A stretch of DNA of 18,807 bases from Baffinella frigidus (taxonomy: Eukaryota; Cryptophyceae; Cryptomonadales; Baffinellaceae): NCBI GenBank assembly GCA_026770585.1, contig MU646458.1, positions 372,544-391,350 on the forward strand, in the 5' to 3' direction. The position numbers were made by a program, and so were the translations under genes. Position 1 is the stretch's first letter. Each line of letters starts with the position of its first letter. The notes under the pieces are model-generated. The model was not told where the DNA came from, searched no databases, and saw nothing but the letters and a program-made list of their open reading frames with translations. Shown here piece by piece: positions 9,091 through 16,283 of this stretch.

Positions 9091-9186
9091 GAATCCTGTC
9101 CCGAGGCGGGCTCATCTATCCCGAGGCGATTCTGAGACGGGCTCACCCATCCCGAGGCGGGCCCATCCATCCCGAGGCGGGGGGCT
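9091..9186 (+). repeat. Short tandem repeat around CCCGAGGCGGGC
   Basis: Four imperfect units of CCCGAGGCGGGCTCATCTAT type occur between 9101 and 9185, spaced 20-30 bp. The encoded peptide (PRRAHLSRG-like) is repeat-derived and I do not regard it as a gene. Confidence 0.6.
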
Positions 9187-9237
9187 GCCTCACAACCTCT
9201 CGCGGGTGCACCGCCAGCCGCCACCAACAAGCGCCTT

Positions 9238-9526
9238 TTTCTCTTCCGCTCGCTCTCTCCCTCTCTCCTTTTCTCTCGCTCTCGCTCTCGTTCTCTCTCG
9301 CTCGCTCGCTCGCTCGCTCTCTCTCTCTCTCTCCCTCTCTCCCTCTCTCCCTCCCTCCCTCTCTCCCTCTCTCTCCCTCTTCTTCTCGTTCTCTCTCTCT
9401 CTGTGTCTCCCTCTCTCGCTCTCTCTCGCTCTCTCTCGTTCTCTCTCTCTCCCTCCTTCTCTCCCTCTCTCCCTCCCTCTCTCCCTCCCTCTCGTTCTCT
9501 CTCTCTCTCGTTCTCTCTCTCTCTTC
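9238..9526 (+). repeat. Polypyrimidine microsatellite tract (CT/CGCT)
   Basis: Almost 290 bp of CTCTCT, CTCG and CCCT units with hardly any purine except G in CTCG steps. It lies between two telomere-like blocks. Long open frames occur on both strands (Ser/Leu-rich and Arg/Glu-rich) but are a composition effect. Confidence 0.9.
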
Positions 9527-9571
9527 GACCCGCGGTGCCCCGCACCCAGTGGGTGAGGAAGTGGCGCGGGG

Positions 9572-9645
9572 ACCCTAAACCCTAAACCCTAAACCCTAAA
9601 CCCTGACCCCTTACCCCCAACCCCTAACCCCTAACCCCCAAAGGA
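9572..9645 (+). repeat. Telomere-like block after the polypyrimidine tract
   Basis: Starts with five clean CCCTAAA units, then drifts to CCCCTAA. Same orientation as the block at 8692-9050. Confidence 0.85.
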
Positions 9646-9660
9646 CCGCGCGTCCTCTCG

Positions 9661-9720
9661 CCTAGGGGGGGGGGGGGGTCCTACGGGGGGGCCCCTCCTC
9701 ATGAGCGAGGTACCTCTGTA
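9661..9720. mobile_element. Partial copy of the GAGCGAGGTACC hairpin element
   Basis: Contains CCTAGG, a G-run, CCTACGGGGGGG and TCATGAGCGAGGTACCTCTG, matching the right half of the elements at 10351-10472 and 10543-10637. The left terminus is missing. Confidence 0.5.
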
Positions 9721-9861
9721 CTGTAGGCCTGGCTAGGCCCCTAGGGTGACAAAGACCCAAAGGAGCTGTGACGCGAAGCGTTGACGGCGCGTGTGCACGG
9801 TGATGGGGCGCTGCACGGGTGGGGTGTCTCAAGGGCTGATGCGGGGTTGGACGCCTTTTCG

Positions 9862-9955
9862 CAGGTGCGTCGGAAGCATGGCCTTTCTACAGAACCAGTT
9901 CCGGTGTCCGCCTATGTTGGAAGCTCGAAGAACCTAAAGGACCTAAAGGAGCGTC
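9862..9955 (+). repeat. Dispersed repeat family A, copy
   Basis: Contains GTCGGAAGCATGGCCTTTCT, CAGAACCAGTTCCGGTGTCC, GCCTATGTTGGAAGCTCGAA and a two-unit CCTAAAGGA tail. It lacks the 5' TAGCCGG block. Confidence 0.7.
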
Positions 9956-10067
9956 CAAGGACGTGGGGCTGCCACATCCCACCGCGAGCAGTGACGAGCT
10001 TGTGGTCTTTGAGGAATCAGAGCAGGCGGGGGAGGAGGGGGGTGCTTGTGTGGCGTGTTTGGTGTAC

Positions 10068-10193
10068 ATTTCGCGGCGCCGGGAAACGTCTCCGCGACCT
10101 TGCTGACCGTCCATAGCAGATGCAGATCACCGCCCATCGCGCGCGCTGCGCATCCTGCTGGCAGGATGGCCTCCCCCACAGACTTGGGGAACC
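10068..10193 (-). CDS. Possible exon of an unidentified minus-strand gene
   Basis: On the minus strand, after the acceptor-like CTCTGCCTCAG, the frame reads GFPKSVGEAILPAGCAARAM and then GGDLHLLWTVSKVAETFPG, before a GT at 10067. It reads more like protein than neighbouring frames, and it lies downstream of the RING gene on the same strand, so it could be a later exon of that gene. The acceptor would come from a lone MITE terminus (CTAGCTCTGCCTCAG). I do not recognise the sequence and cannot link it by phase. Confidence 0.3.
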
Positions 10194-10350
10194 CGACTGA
10201 GGCAGAGCTAGGACCCTCCCCCCGCCCTGCCCCTCCAAGAAGCGATGAGGACTGGACATCGCGAGGGATCCCTGTAGGGAGAGAAAACACGCATGCATTC
10301 AACAAACATGGCCACGATGTATGTCCTCACAAGGCGGTAGTGTGTGCACC

Positions 10351-10472
10351 TACAGGGGTACCTCGCTCATAAGAAAATGCCCCCCCCCTAGGACCCTACA
10401 GTAGGCCTATGCCTAGGGGCCTATGGTGGCCCTAGGAGGGGGCCGGTTTCTTATGAGCGAGGTACCCCTGTA
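10351..10472. mobile_element. Hairpin MITE with 26-bp perfect inverted termini
   Basis: The left terminus TACAGGGGTACCTCGCTCAT continues into AAGAAA and is matched exactly in inverse on the right (10447-10472). The interior is rich in CCTAGG and CCTA/TAGG blocks that pair again (GACCCTACAGTAGGCC). At 122 bp with no coding capacity it is a non-autonomous element. Confidence 0.8.
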
Positions 10473-10542
10473 ACCACAAGATCGCGTTTCCGACGCAGCC
10501 GCTGCTGCCTGTGCCTCGTGCGTCGACTACATGCACATAGTC

Positions 10543-10637
10543 AAGGGGTGCCTACCTCATAAGAAAACGCCCCCTAGCCAGGGTCCTATGGTTGTCCTAG
10601 GGGGTGGGCTTTTTCTTATGAGCGAGGTACCCCTGTA
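10543..10637. mobile_element. Second hairpin MITE of the same family
   Basis: The right end TTCTTATGAGCGAGGTACCC matches the element at 10351-10472. The left end AGGGGTGCCTACCTCATAAG is a diverged inverse of it. The interior again has CCTAGCC, GGTCCTATGG and CCTAGGGGG. The two copies are 70 bp apart in the same orientation. Confidence 0.75.
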
Positions 10638-10794
10638 CACGCACCTCCACTTTCCAACGGTTCCTCAACGATACGGCACCACGCCCCTCCCCCCTACCTT
10701 CCTGGTACTCATTGCCCATATTTTCGTCCCTATCTGGGTATCTAGGCTCTAAGGGTACCTAGGCTGGCAACCCCCCTAGGACTCCCCCCCCCCC

Positions 10795-12299
10795 TCGAGC
10801 CGATCGATGCATCTTTTCATGGTCGCGTTTTGCGCCCACGCATCCTGCAGGAGCTTCGTCGCGTTATGGAGGTGCGCGGCCCGCACGTGCGCGCCCATCG
10901 CGAACCTGCTTTGCGCATTACGGGTTACGGATTAGGGTTTACATGTAGGGTTTGGGGTATGGGGTTTGGGCGTTGGGCGTTGGGGATATGGGTTTCGGTT
11001 TTCGGGTTTCGGGTTTCGGGTTTCAGGTTCAGGGTTCAGGTTCGGGGTTTGGGGTTTGGGGTTTGGGGTTTGGGGTTTGGGGTTAAGGAATAAGAGTTGA
11101 GGGTTGAGGTCGAGGATCGAGGGTCGAGGGTCGTTGCTGAGGGTTGCTGAGGGTTGCTGAGGGTTGTTGAGGGTCTAAACGGGTTAGGGGTTAGGGTTTC
11201 GGGTTTCGGGTTTCAGGTTTAGGGTTCAGAGTTCAGGGTTCAGGGTTTAGGGTCTAGGTTTCAGGGTTCAGGGTTTACGGTTTACGGTTCAGGATTTAGG
11301 GTTGAGGGTTTAGGGGCGAAGGGTTGATGGGCTGGGGACCTCGGGACGCGCGCGAAGCACCCCGGGCACAGGCACCGCACACGCCCGCCGACGCACACGA
11401 AATCGTGCTCAGCCTGGTCCTTCCGCAGCGGTGACTCCTGGCAGAGAATGTTGGGGCACTTCACCGGCGCCCACGCGCACACCCTCAGGTGCACGGCCAG
11501 CGCCCCGACTTTCCCCCTCCAGCTGCATCCCTCGCTCTTCCCCCGGTCCGCCTCCAAGCGCGCCTCCATCTTATGCCAGCTCCCTTCCGACTTGAGACCT
11601 CGGTGCTCCAGCTCTCGAAGGAGGTCCTGGGCTGGCATGGCGGCTGCAGGCGCCAGCTTGGGGCGCTTTGCTGTCGGGGCGTCTGTCTCCTCGGCCCAGC
11701 TGGAAACGTCCATCCTGAAGCCGTCACCCTTGGGCGCGTGCTTGCACCGCAGAGACAGACTCTGGATTATGTTCTTGGCAAAGCGGTTCGCCACGAAACT
11801 GGAGCGACCTGGGACTGGATGCCGACAAGTCGGGCAGCTCTTCTTCCCCCGAAGGGCCTTGACATAGCAGGGCCTGGTTTGGGGTTTAGGGTCAGGGTTC
11901 AGGGTTCAGGGTTCAGGGTTTAGGGCTTAGGGTTTAGGGTTTCTAAAGGGTTTAGGTTGGGGGGTGTAGGGATTAGGGGTTTAGGGACCGGCAGAAGATG
12001 TGCCCCTCCGGGCAGCCGCTGGTAGGCTCCACCATCACACCGAAGCACAACGCGCAGACGCAATCTTGGTTCTTTTCATCGAGAAGGTCGGAATCGATGT
12101 ACCTCTTCTCTCTTTCCTCTTCCCCCTCCTCCTCTTCCTCTTCCTCCTCCTCCTCCTCCTCCTCCTCCTCCTCCGATGGCGACGATGGCGACGATGGCGA
12201 CTCCTCGCCACCGTCCTCCTCGTCCTCCTCCTCCTCCTGCTCCAGGCCTGGAGGAGCAAATGCACCGAGGAGCAATTGCAAAGGGGGGAAGGGCGGCAT
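10795..12299 (-). CDS. RING / SAP-like / TRAF-type zinc-finger protein, probable E3 ubiquitin ligase
   Basis: Exons 12299-11989, 11873-11340 and 10905 to about 10795 join by two phase-2 introns, GT...CAG. An acidic, serine-containing N-terminus with a run of about 17 Glu precedes a RING finger whose eight ligands are C82, C85, C96, H100, C103, C106, C117 and C120. Intron 1 splits the RING, and splicing restores the C-x2-C pair as CRPC. A basic KRPKL follows, then a SAP-like helix pair (LLRELEHRGLKSEG, about 188-210). TRAF-type zinc-finger Cys/His residues follow at about 220-276 (GCSWRG, HLRVC, KCPNILC, EHDFVC, CPGC). Exon 3 is helical and charged (KLLQDAWAQNATMKRCIDRL). RING-TRAF proteins commonly act as ubiquitin ligases; the SAP-like part and KRPKL would suit a nuclear role, which is inference. 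The start is uncertain because an acceptor-like CTCCTCCAG lies near 12250. The 3' end past about 10795 is unresolved. Confidence 0.82.
10915..11338 (-). repeat. Telomere-like repeat filling RING-gene intron 2
   Basis: The minus strand carries CCCTAAA, CCCGAAA, CCCCAAA and CCCTCAGCAA units for over 350 bp of the 434-nt intron 11339-10906. The donor is GAG|GTCCCCAGCCC and the acceptor GCAAAGCAG|GTT. On the plus strand the block appears as GGGTTTGGGG and GGGTTTCGGG, G-rich enough for quadruplexes. Confidence 0.9.
11876..11988 (-). repeat. Telomere-like repeat forming RING-gene intron 1
   Basis: The 115-nt intron 11988-11874 begins GTCCCTAAACCCCTAATCCC and ends CCCCAAACCAG on the minus strand. 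Apart from the GT and the AG it is wholly CCCTAAA-type sequence. It interrupts the RING finger between the fifth and sixth zinc ligands. Confidence 0.93.
12112..12240. repeat. CCT/GAG microsatellite and 9-bp repeat within coding exon
   Basis: CTC/TCC triplets on the plus strand encode the Glu run of the RING protein on the minus strand. A 9-bp unit, GGCGACGAT, repeated three times around 12175-12200 encodes a Ser-Pro-Ser pattern. Long Ser-rich and Leu-rich frames on the plus strand here are shadows of this tract. Confidence 0.85.
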
Positions 12300-12311
12300 T
12301 TTCGGCCTCCC

Positions 12312-12393
12312 GCGAAAATCTCCAGTCTGATTTCAAAAGTCAACTCCTTGACTTTCACGTGTTTGACCAGTGGTCAAACCACATTTTTGCCAG
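12312..12393. repeat. Double stem-loop element, copy 1
   Basis: Contains AAAATCTCC, the small hairpin AAGTCAACTCCTTGACTT, and the inverted pair TTTGACCAGTGGTCAAA. The same order and spacing recur at 14262-14336. It lies between the divergent RING gene and the plus-strand exon starting at 12394. Confidence 0.7.
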
Positions 12394-12729
12394 GTCCAAC
12401 TGGTCTTCTCGTCTCTTGGCCAAGCAGACAACGACGCCCTCCGCCTGCTCTACCTCCTGGACCGCCGCACCCAGCAGACCTCCTGCGACATCCCCTCCCG
12501 TCCCATTCTTGCCTCCTCGGACCTTGCCCCCGCTAACATCTCTTTCTCCCGCCTCCGGGCCCGCCTCACCATCGCGGCCTGGGTGGCCGGTGCTGCCCGC
12601 GGCAGCGGGCGTGACTCCACCTTCCTAGGGACCCTCCGCTCCTTCACCTCCCCCAGGGTCGCCGTCCGCGACCCTGCCTCTCTTTCGCCCGTCTACCTCC
12701 GTGTCCGCACCAACCCCTGCGAGACATAG
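12394..12729 (+). CDS. Terminal exon of an unidentified plus-strand protein
   Basis: After TTTTTGCCAG the plus strand is open for 111 codons to TAG at 12727-12729, with strong C preference at third codon positions. The peptide includes NDALRLLYLLDRRTQQTS, LRARLTIAAWVAGAARGSG and SPVYLRVRTNPCET. There is no membrane segment and no motif I recognise. If the acceptor is real, either upstream exons would overlap the RING gene on the other strand, or this is a first and last exon reached by trans-splicing. An in-frame ATG at 12370 gives a single-exon alternative. The stop is followed by GTGTGTG, similar to the stop context near 16557. Confidence 0.5.
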   Translation, partial: VQLVFSSLGQADNDALRLLYLLDRRTQQTSCDIPSRPILASSDLAPANISFSRLRARLTIAAWVAGAARGSGRDSTFLGTLRSFTSPRVAVRDPASLSPVYLRVRTNPCET

Positions 12730-12787
12730 TGTGTGTCCGCGCAGGTTGTGCAGGTCGGAGGCGCGTGGCCGGGCGGCCGTCGCTCAC

Positions 12788-12985
12788 AAAGACGCTAGGT
12801 AGGAAAGCTGAGAAGTTCTCGGACGCCGAGTAGGAAAAGTGGGACGCTGGAGCAATGTGACGCTGAGTAGGATAGTGGCGACGACACCGAAGTGCGGGGA
12901 CGTTGAGAGTAGGACAGTCGTGACGCTAGAGCGATAGGTTGCCGGCTTAGGACCACTGAGACGCTAGAGCGTAGGATGACTCTCT
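12788..12985 (+). repeat. Degenerate minisatellite with GACGCTAGAGCGTAGGA units
   Basis: At least eight units beginning GACGCT, GACGCC, GACGTT or similar and ending TAGGA lie between 12788 and 12985, spaced 20-35 bp. No credible frame crosses them. Related ACGCTAAGGTAGGTAG occurs near 13127. The segment 12985-13150 has no other visible feature. Confidence 0.6.
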
Positions 12986-13149
12986 TTCCGACGCTGCCTC
13001 GCCACCCCTAGCTTGGTCTCAATTCTCTCTCGCTCGGTGCCCACACCGGGGACCCTCCCACTGAGTTGGAGATCGTTGAGTTTGAGTTAGTGATGGCAAG
13101 CAAAGCCGTGAAGCGAGTACCTCCGACGCTAAGGTAGGTAGACTCGGTT

Positions 13150-13740
13150 GTACATTTAGGTCTTTAGGTCATTTAATTAAGAAGCATTTACTGGTCTTAG
13201 TTCGTCCTTTAGGTCCTTTAGGTTTTTTAATTTCGAGCCCTCTCTGGACGCCTTAAGTTTATGGTCCGACGTCATAAGTTCAATAAAAGTCTCTTCTCCA
13301 ACTTAACCTAAAGGACCTAAAGCCACCCTGCATCCCCTCTTCACGAGCCTCCGCACTGGAGAGCGAAACGCGATCCGAAAGCAAAAATGCTTTCCCTGCA
13401 GATCCCTTCTACGGAACGGCGTGTCGTTGGCATATGTTGGGAGAAATTAAAACCTAAAGGACCTAAAGGACCTAAAGGACCTGTCTCTTCCAACTCCGAC
13501 ATTAAAACCTAAAGGACCTAAAGGACCTAAAGGACCTAAAGGACGTCATAAGTTCAATAAAAGTCTCTTCTCCTCTCTCTCTTTTTGCCAAAAATGCTTT
13601 TCCTGCAGTCCTTTCCACGGAAGGGCGTGTCGTTGGCGTATGTTGGGAGAAATTAAAACCTAAAGGACCTGAAGGACGTTGGCATATGTTGGCAATAAGT
13701 GGGCGAAATTAAAACCTAAAGGACCTAAAGGATCTCCTTA
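13150..13740 (+). repeat. Cluster of family A and B repeats with (CCTAAAGGA)n arrays
   Basis: CCTAAAGGA arrays run at 13451-13481, 13506-13542, 13656-13676 and 13710-13732. An inverted run, GTCCTTTAGGTCCTTTAGG, is at 13206-13224. Family B is forward at 13245-13302. Family A-like units (CGAAAGCAAAAATGCTTTCC, GGCGTGTCGTTGGC, TATGTTGGGAGAAATTAAAA) recur at 13375-13455 and 13590-13660. Peptides such as LKDLKD from this region are repeat translations. Confidence 0.8.
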
Positions 13741-14052
13741 CTCTTTCTCCTTTCACCTTTGGTGTCTGACTGATTTCACCTCACCCCCCCACACAATCCC
13801 TCTCACCTTGTGGGGTATTCGTGGTTGGAGATCTTATACTCCAACCATGGGATACCATGAGCCTCATAAAGGCTGACCTGGGTTCGGTGTGTGTGTGAGC
13901 ATGAGAACCAGTTGGTATACCTTCACTCACTCCACTACTGCAAAGCCACAGGGGAAGTCTCAATTTCTCTGGACACGACACTATTGTTGCCTTTTGACGA
14001 TTTTTGGTCATGTCCTGGGGCAGAAATTGCCTTTTGAGGTGAAAATGGCTCC

Positions 14053-14084
14053 AAAGTAGCGGACACCAGAGTGTCCGCTACTTT
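14053..14084. repeat. Perfect 14-bp stem-loop
   Basis: AAAGTAGCGGACAC (14053-14066) and GTGTCCGCTACTTT (14071-14084) pair perfectly around CAGA, and more T follow. In bacteria this would pass for a terminator; in this eukaryotic, repeat-rich setting it is more likely part of a mobile repeat. The segment 13741-14052 shows only repeat fragments related to the 5' part of family A (GGTATTCGTGGTTGGAG). Confidence 0.7.
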
Positions 14085-14115
14085 TTGACACTTCCCCTGG
14101 GGCTTTCCAGTAGCA

Positions 14116-14860
14116 AAAGCACCACCCTGTATCCCCTCTTCACGAGCCTCTGCACTGGAGAGCTAAACGCGATACGAGAGCAAAAATGCTTTCACTGCAG
14201 ATCCTTTCTACGGAAGGGAGTGTCGTAAGCAGGAATTCGAAATCCCGTTCGAAACTTGGGAAAATCTCCAAAGTCAACTCCTTGACTTTCACGTGGTGGT
14301 TTGACCGTCACTGGTCAAACCACACTTTCCTTTAGAAAGGACCATACACTCCATAAGCTCCACAAGGACCTACAGAACAAGTTCCGGTGTCCGCCTATGT
14401 TGGGAACTCGAAGAATCTAACGGACCTAAAGGATCTAAAACAACGTGTAGTGTGTGAGAGAACTTCAGATCCTTGTAGTTCCCCTGAAGGGGTCTTGGAA
14501 TGTGGTCATGCTGGTCGTGTAATCAATAAATTCTCTCTTTTCTCTGGAACCACGACGGGTTGCAGCCGGGCTCCGTTGTGGGCAGGCACCGACAGGCTCC
14601 GATTGCAGTTTCGTGAAGGCACGGGTGTGGAAATAATGACGAAACCTTTCTATGTAAATCCAGAAATGTCATCAGCTGCTTTCTTTGCAGATTCTTTGTA
14701 CGGAAGGGCGTGTCGTTGGGGAGAAATTAAAACCTAAAGGACCTAAAGGATCAGAAATGGCACTTAAAACCTAAAGGACCTAAAGGCTTTTCTGCAAATA
14801 AGTTCCAGTGTCCGCCTATGTTGGGAGCTCGAAGAACCTAAAGGACCTAAAATGGCTCAA
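14116..14860 (+). repeat. Further family A copies and double stem-loop copy 2
   Basis: Family A fragments lie at 14116-14225, 14369-14430, 14690-14758 and 14787-14850, the last three with CCTAAAGGA tails. At 14262-14336 is the second copy of the double stem-loop: AAAGTCAACTCCTTGACTTT, then GTGGTTTGACC with its inverse GGTCAAACCAC. No gene is evident in this interval. Confidence 0.75.
14434..14531 (+). repeat. Copy of a gene 3' end (also at 16553-16655)
   Basis: AACAACGTGTAGTGTGTGAG is identical at 14434 and 16553. After it, both carry GGGGTCT, a GTGGTCATGCTGGTCGTGTA-like block and AATCAATAAA. At 16553 the segment follows an open frame ending NNV-stop. At 14434 it follows a CCTAAAGGA tail instead, so this is the displaced copy. 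AATCAATAAA could be a polyadenylation signal. Confidence 0.65.
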
Positions 14861-15007
14861 GGCACTAAAGAACACCTACAGGACAAAACACCAATCCAAT
14901 GATCTTCCCAAGGAAAATGGATCATGCTCGACAATGCTGGGAAAACCAAACCCGAAAGAACTTACAATGCCTCCCTAGTTGTTCGGGAAAAGACTACGGT
15001 GGGAGCA

Positions 15008-15218
15008 CTTTCGCCCACGACTGCTAGCCTTCCCATCCCCCTTTTCGACCCCTTTCTCTCCTTTCTTCGCACGCCGCTCTTTCTTCTTAGTCCTCTTGCT
15101 CCCCGCGTCCGCCATGTTGTAATCCCTCCCCTCCTCCCGGGCGAAAGAGCGGCGTGCGAAGAAAGGAGGGAAAAGGGTCGGAAAGGGGGATGGGAAGGCG
15201 AGCAGTCGTGGGCGAAAG
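15008..15218. mobile_element. Long inverted repeat with 76-bp arms
   Basis: Arm 15008-15083 and arm 15143-15218 are near-perfect inverse copies (CTTTCGCCCACGACTGCT and AGCAGTCGTGGGCGAAAG at the ends; GCACGCCGCTCTTTC and GAAAGAGCGGCGTGC at the loop side). The loop is 59 nt. Open frames on both strands result from the symmetry. It could be a foldback element or a source of hairpin RNA. The flanking 14860-15007 and 15219-15495 show no gene. Confidence 0.8.
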
Positions 15219-15499
15219 GGTGGGGGGTTAAATGGGGGGAAGAAGCCTCGGAAGGGCCAACAGCAGATTCACATAAACAGCGGGGACGGGGGGTGAAAGG
15301 TATGGCTACTAAAGACACTTGTATTGTATTGCTACCAAGACACTTGTATTGCTACTAAACTACATGCGCTTAATAAACCCGTAGTCTAATACTGTATTCT
15401 CCTCTGTTTTTGGTTTCTTGCTGCTGCTGTCCTCAGCAAAGTTAAGGGAGAGAACTTCCGTACACTGGGGGGAACTTCTACATTTGTTTGGTTTGACAT

Positions 15500-15775
15500 C
15501 TGAGGTATCCGTGGTCGGAGCTCCGTTGAGCCTAACGATGGGATACCGTATGGGCCTTGAGCCGACTTGTGGTCCGGGTGTGCGTGCGAACCTGTGCCTC
15601 TTTGGCCTAACTCAAACGCCCGATAAGGATACCCTTTAGCCGGTTTCTGTCGCGATCCTTCTGCACCGGGGGGCCTAATTTGATTCGAAAGGAAGCATGG
15701 CCTTTCTGCAGGATATCGGTGTCCGCCTATGTTGGGAGCTCGAAGAACCTAAAGGACCTCAAGGACGAAAGAAAA
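15500..15775 (+). repeat. Longest copy of dispersed repeat family A
   Basis: The 5' block (GGTATCCGTGGTCGGAGC, ACTCAAACGCCC), the middle (CCCTTTAGCCGGTTTCTG, CTTCTGCACCGGGGGGCC) and the 3' block (GGAAGCATGGCCTTTCTGCA, GTCCGCCTATGTTGGGAGCT, CCTAAAGGACC) are in the same order as at 7797-8065, which defines an element of about 270 bp. Confidence 0.75.
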
Positions 15776-15894
15776 AAAGCGGGCAGGATCATATGGTTGC
15801 GAACTGCACGACGCTGGCAGGATCTGTGCCATCCTCTTCATTCCCACAGTCCAGCACCTTCGCGGCCTGACACCTATCCTTTCGGACATTTAGT

Positions 15895-16225
15895 ATCGTA
15901 GGTCCTTTAAGAAGAACTTAGTTTGAGCCTTGTCTGGATGCCTTATGTTGACGGTCAGACGTCATAAGTTCAATGAAATAAAAGTCTCCTCTCCTGACAT
16001 CTCTCTGACGCACCCCCGCGACGCTGTGTCTGTTTGCCTGGTGTCAGGCCTGACGCGAGGCGGACTTCTTTGTGGATGTGAGCCTCGGTCAGACAGGTAG
16101 CGAGCCTCGGCCATGGGCCAAGTCGCGAGCCTCCAGTTGAATGACTGGGGGGATGGTGCTGAGGCAGACAACGGCAGTGTCCGCCTATGTTGGGAGCTCG
16201 AAGAACCTAAATGACCTAAAGGCTG
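15895..16225 (+). repeat. Family B copy and a 3' fragment of family A
   Basis: Family B (GGATGCCTTATGTTGACGGT, GACGTCATAAGTTCAATG, AATAAAAGTCTC) is at 15925-15985. A family A tail (GTGTCCGCCTATGTTGGGAG, CCTAAATGACCTAAAGG) is at 16176-16222. Between them GCGAGCCTC-like units repeat without a credible frame. The segment 15776-15894 also shows no gene. Confidence 0.6.
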
Positions 16226-16283
16226 GTGGAGGCGTCGACGCGCACTGTCCGCCGAAAGGATGCGCGCCCGACGCTGGCTGTCT

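Noticed and set aside
9039-9556. Long open frames across the polypyrimidine tract (Ser/Leu-rich and Arg/Glu-rich)
   Set aside because: They follow directly from CT and GA repeats, occur on both strands at once, and have no domain or splice support.
11998-12536. Plus-strand Ser-rich and Leu-rich frames over the CCT repeat
   Set aside because: They are antisense to the RING exon, whose zinc ligands and splice phases are convincing; the repeat keeps all frames open.
14053-14084. Rho-independent bacterial terminator
   Set aside because: The stem and following T run fit, but the surroundings are eukaryotic and no bacterial-type gene lies upstream.
14231-14265. tRNA-like gene, from the GTTCGAAAC word near 14250
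   Set aside because: No acceptor stem, D-arm or anticodon arm could be paired around it.
14387-14737. Frame beginning MSAYVGNSKNLTDLKD and similar SAYVGSSKNLKDLK peptides elsewhere
   Set aside because: The peptide recurs because the DNA repeat family A recurs with its CCTAAAGGA tail; copies are truncated and frames differ.
15008-15318. Minus- and plus-strand frames over the long inverted repeat
   Set aside because: The symmetry opens frames on both strands; no motif or splice site supports either.
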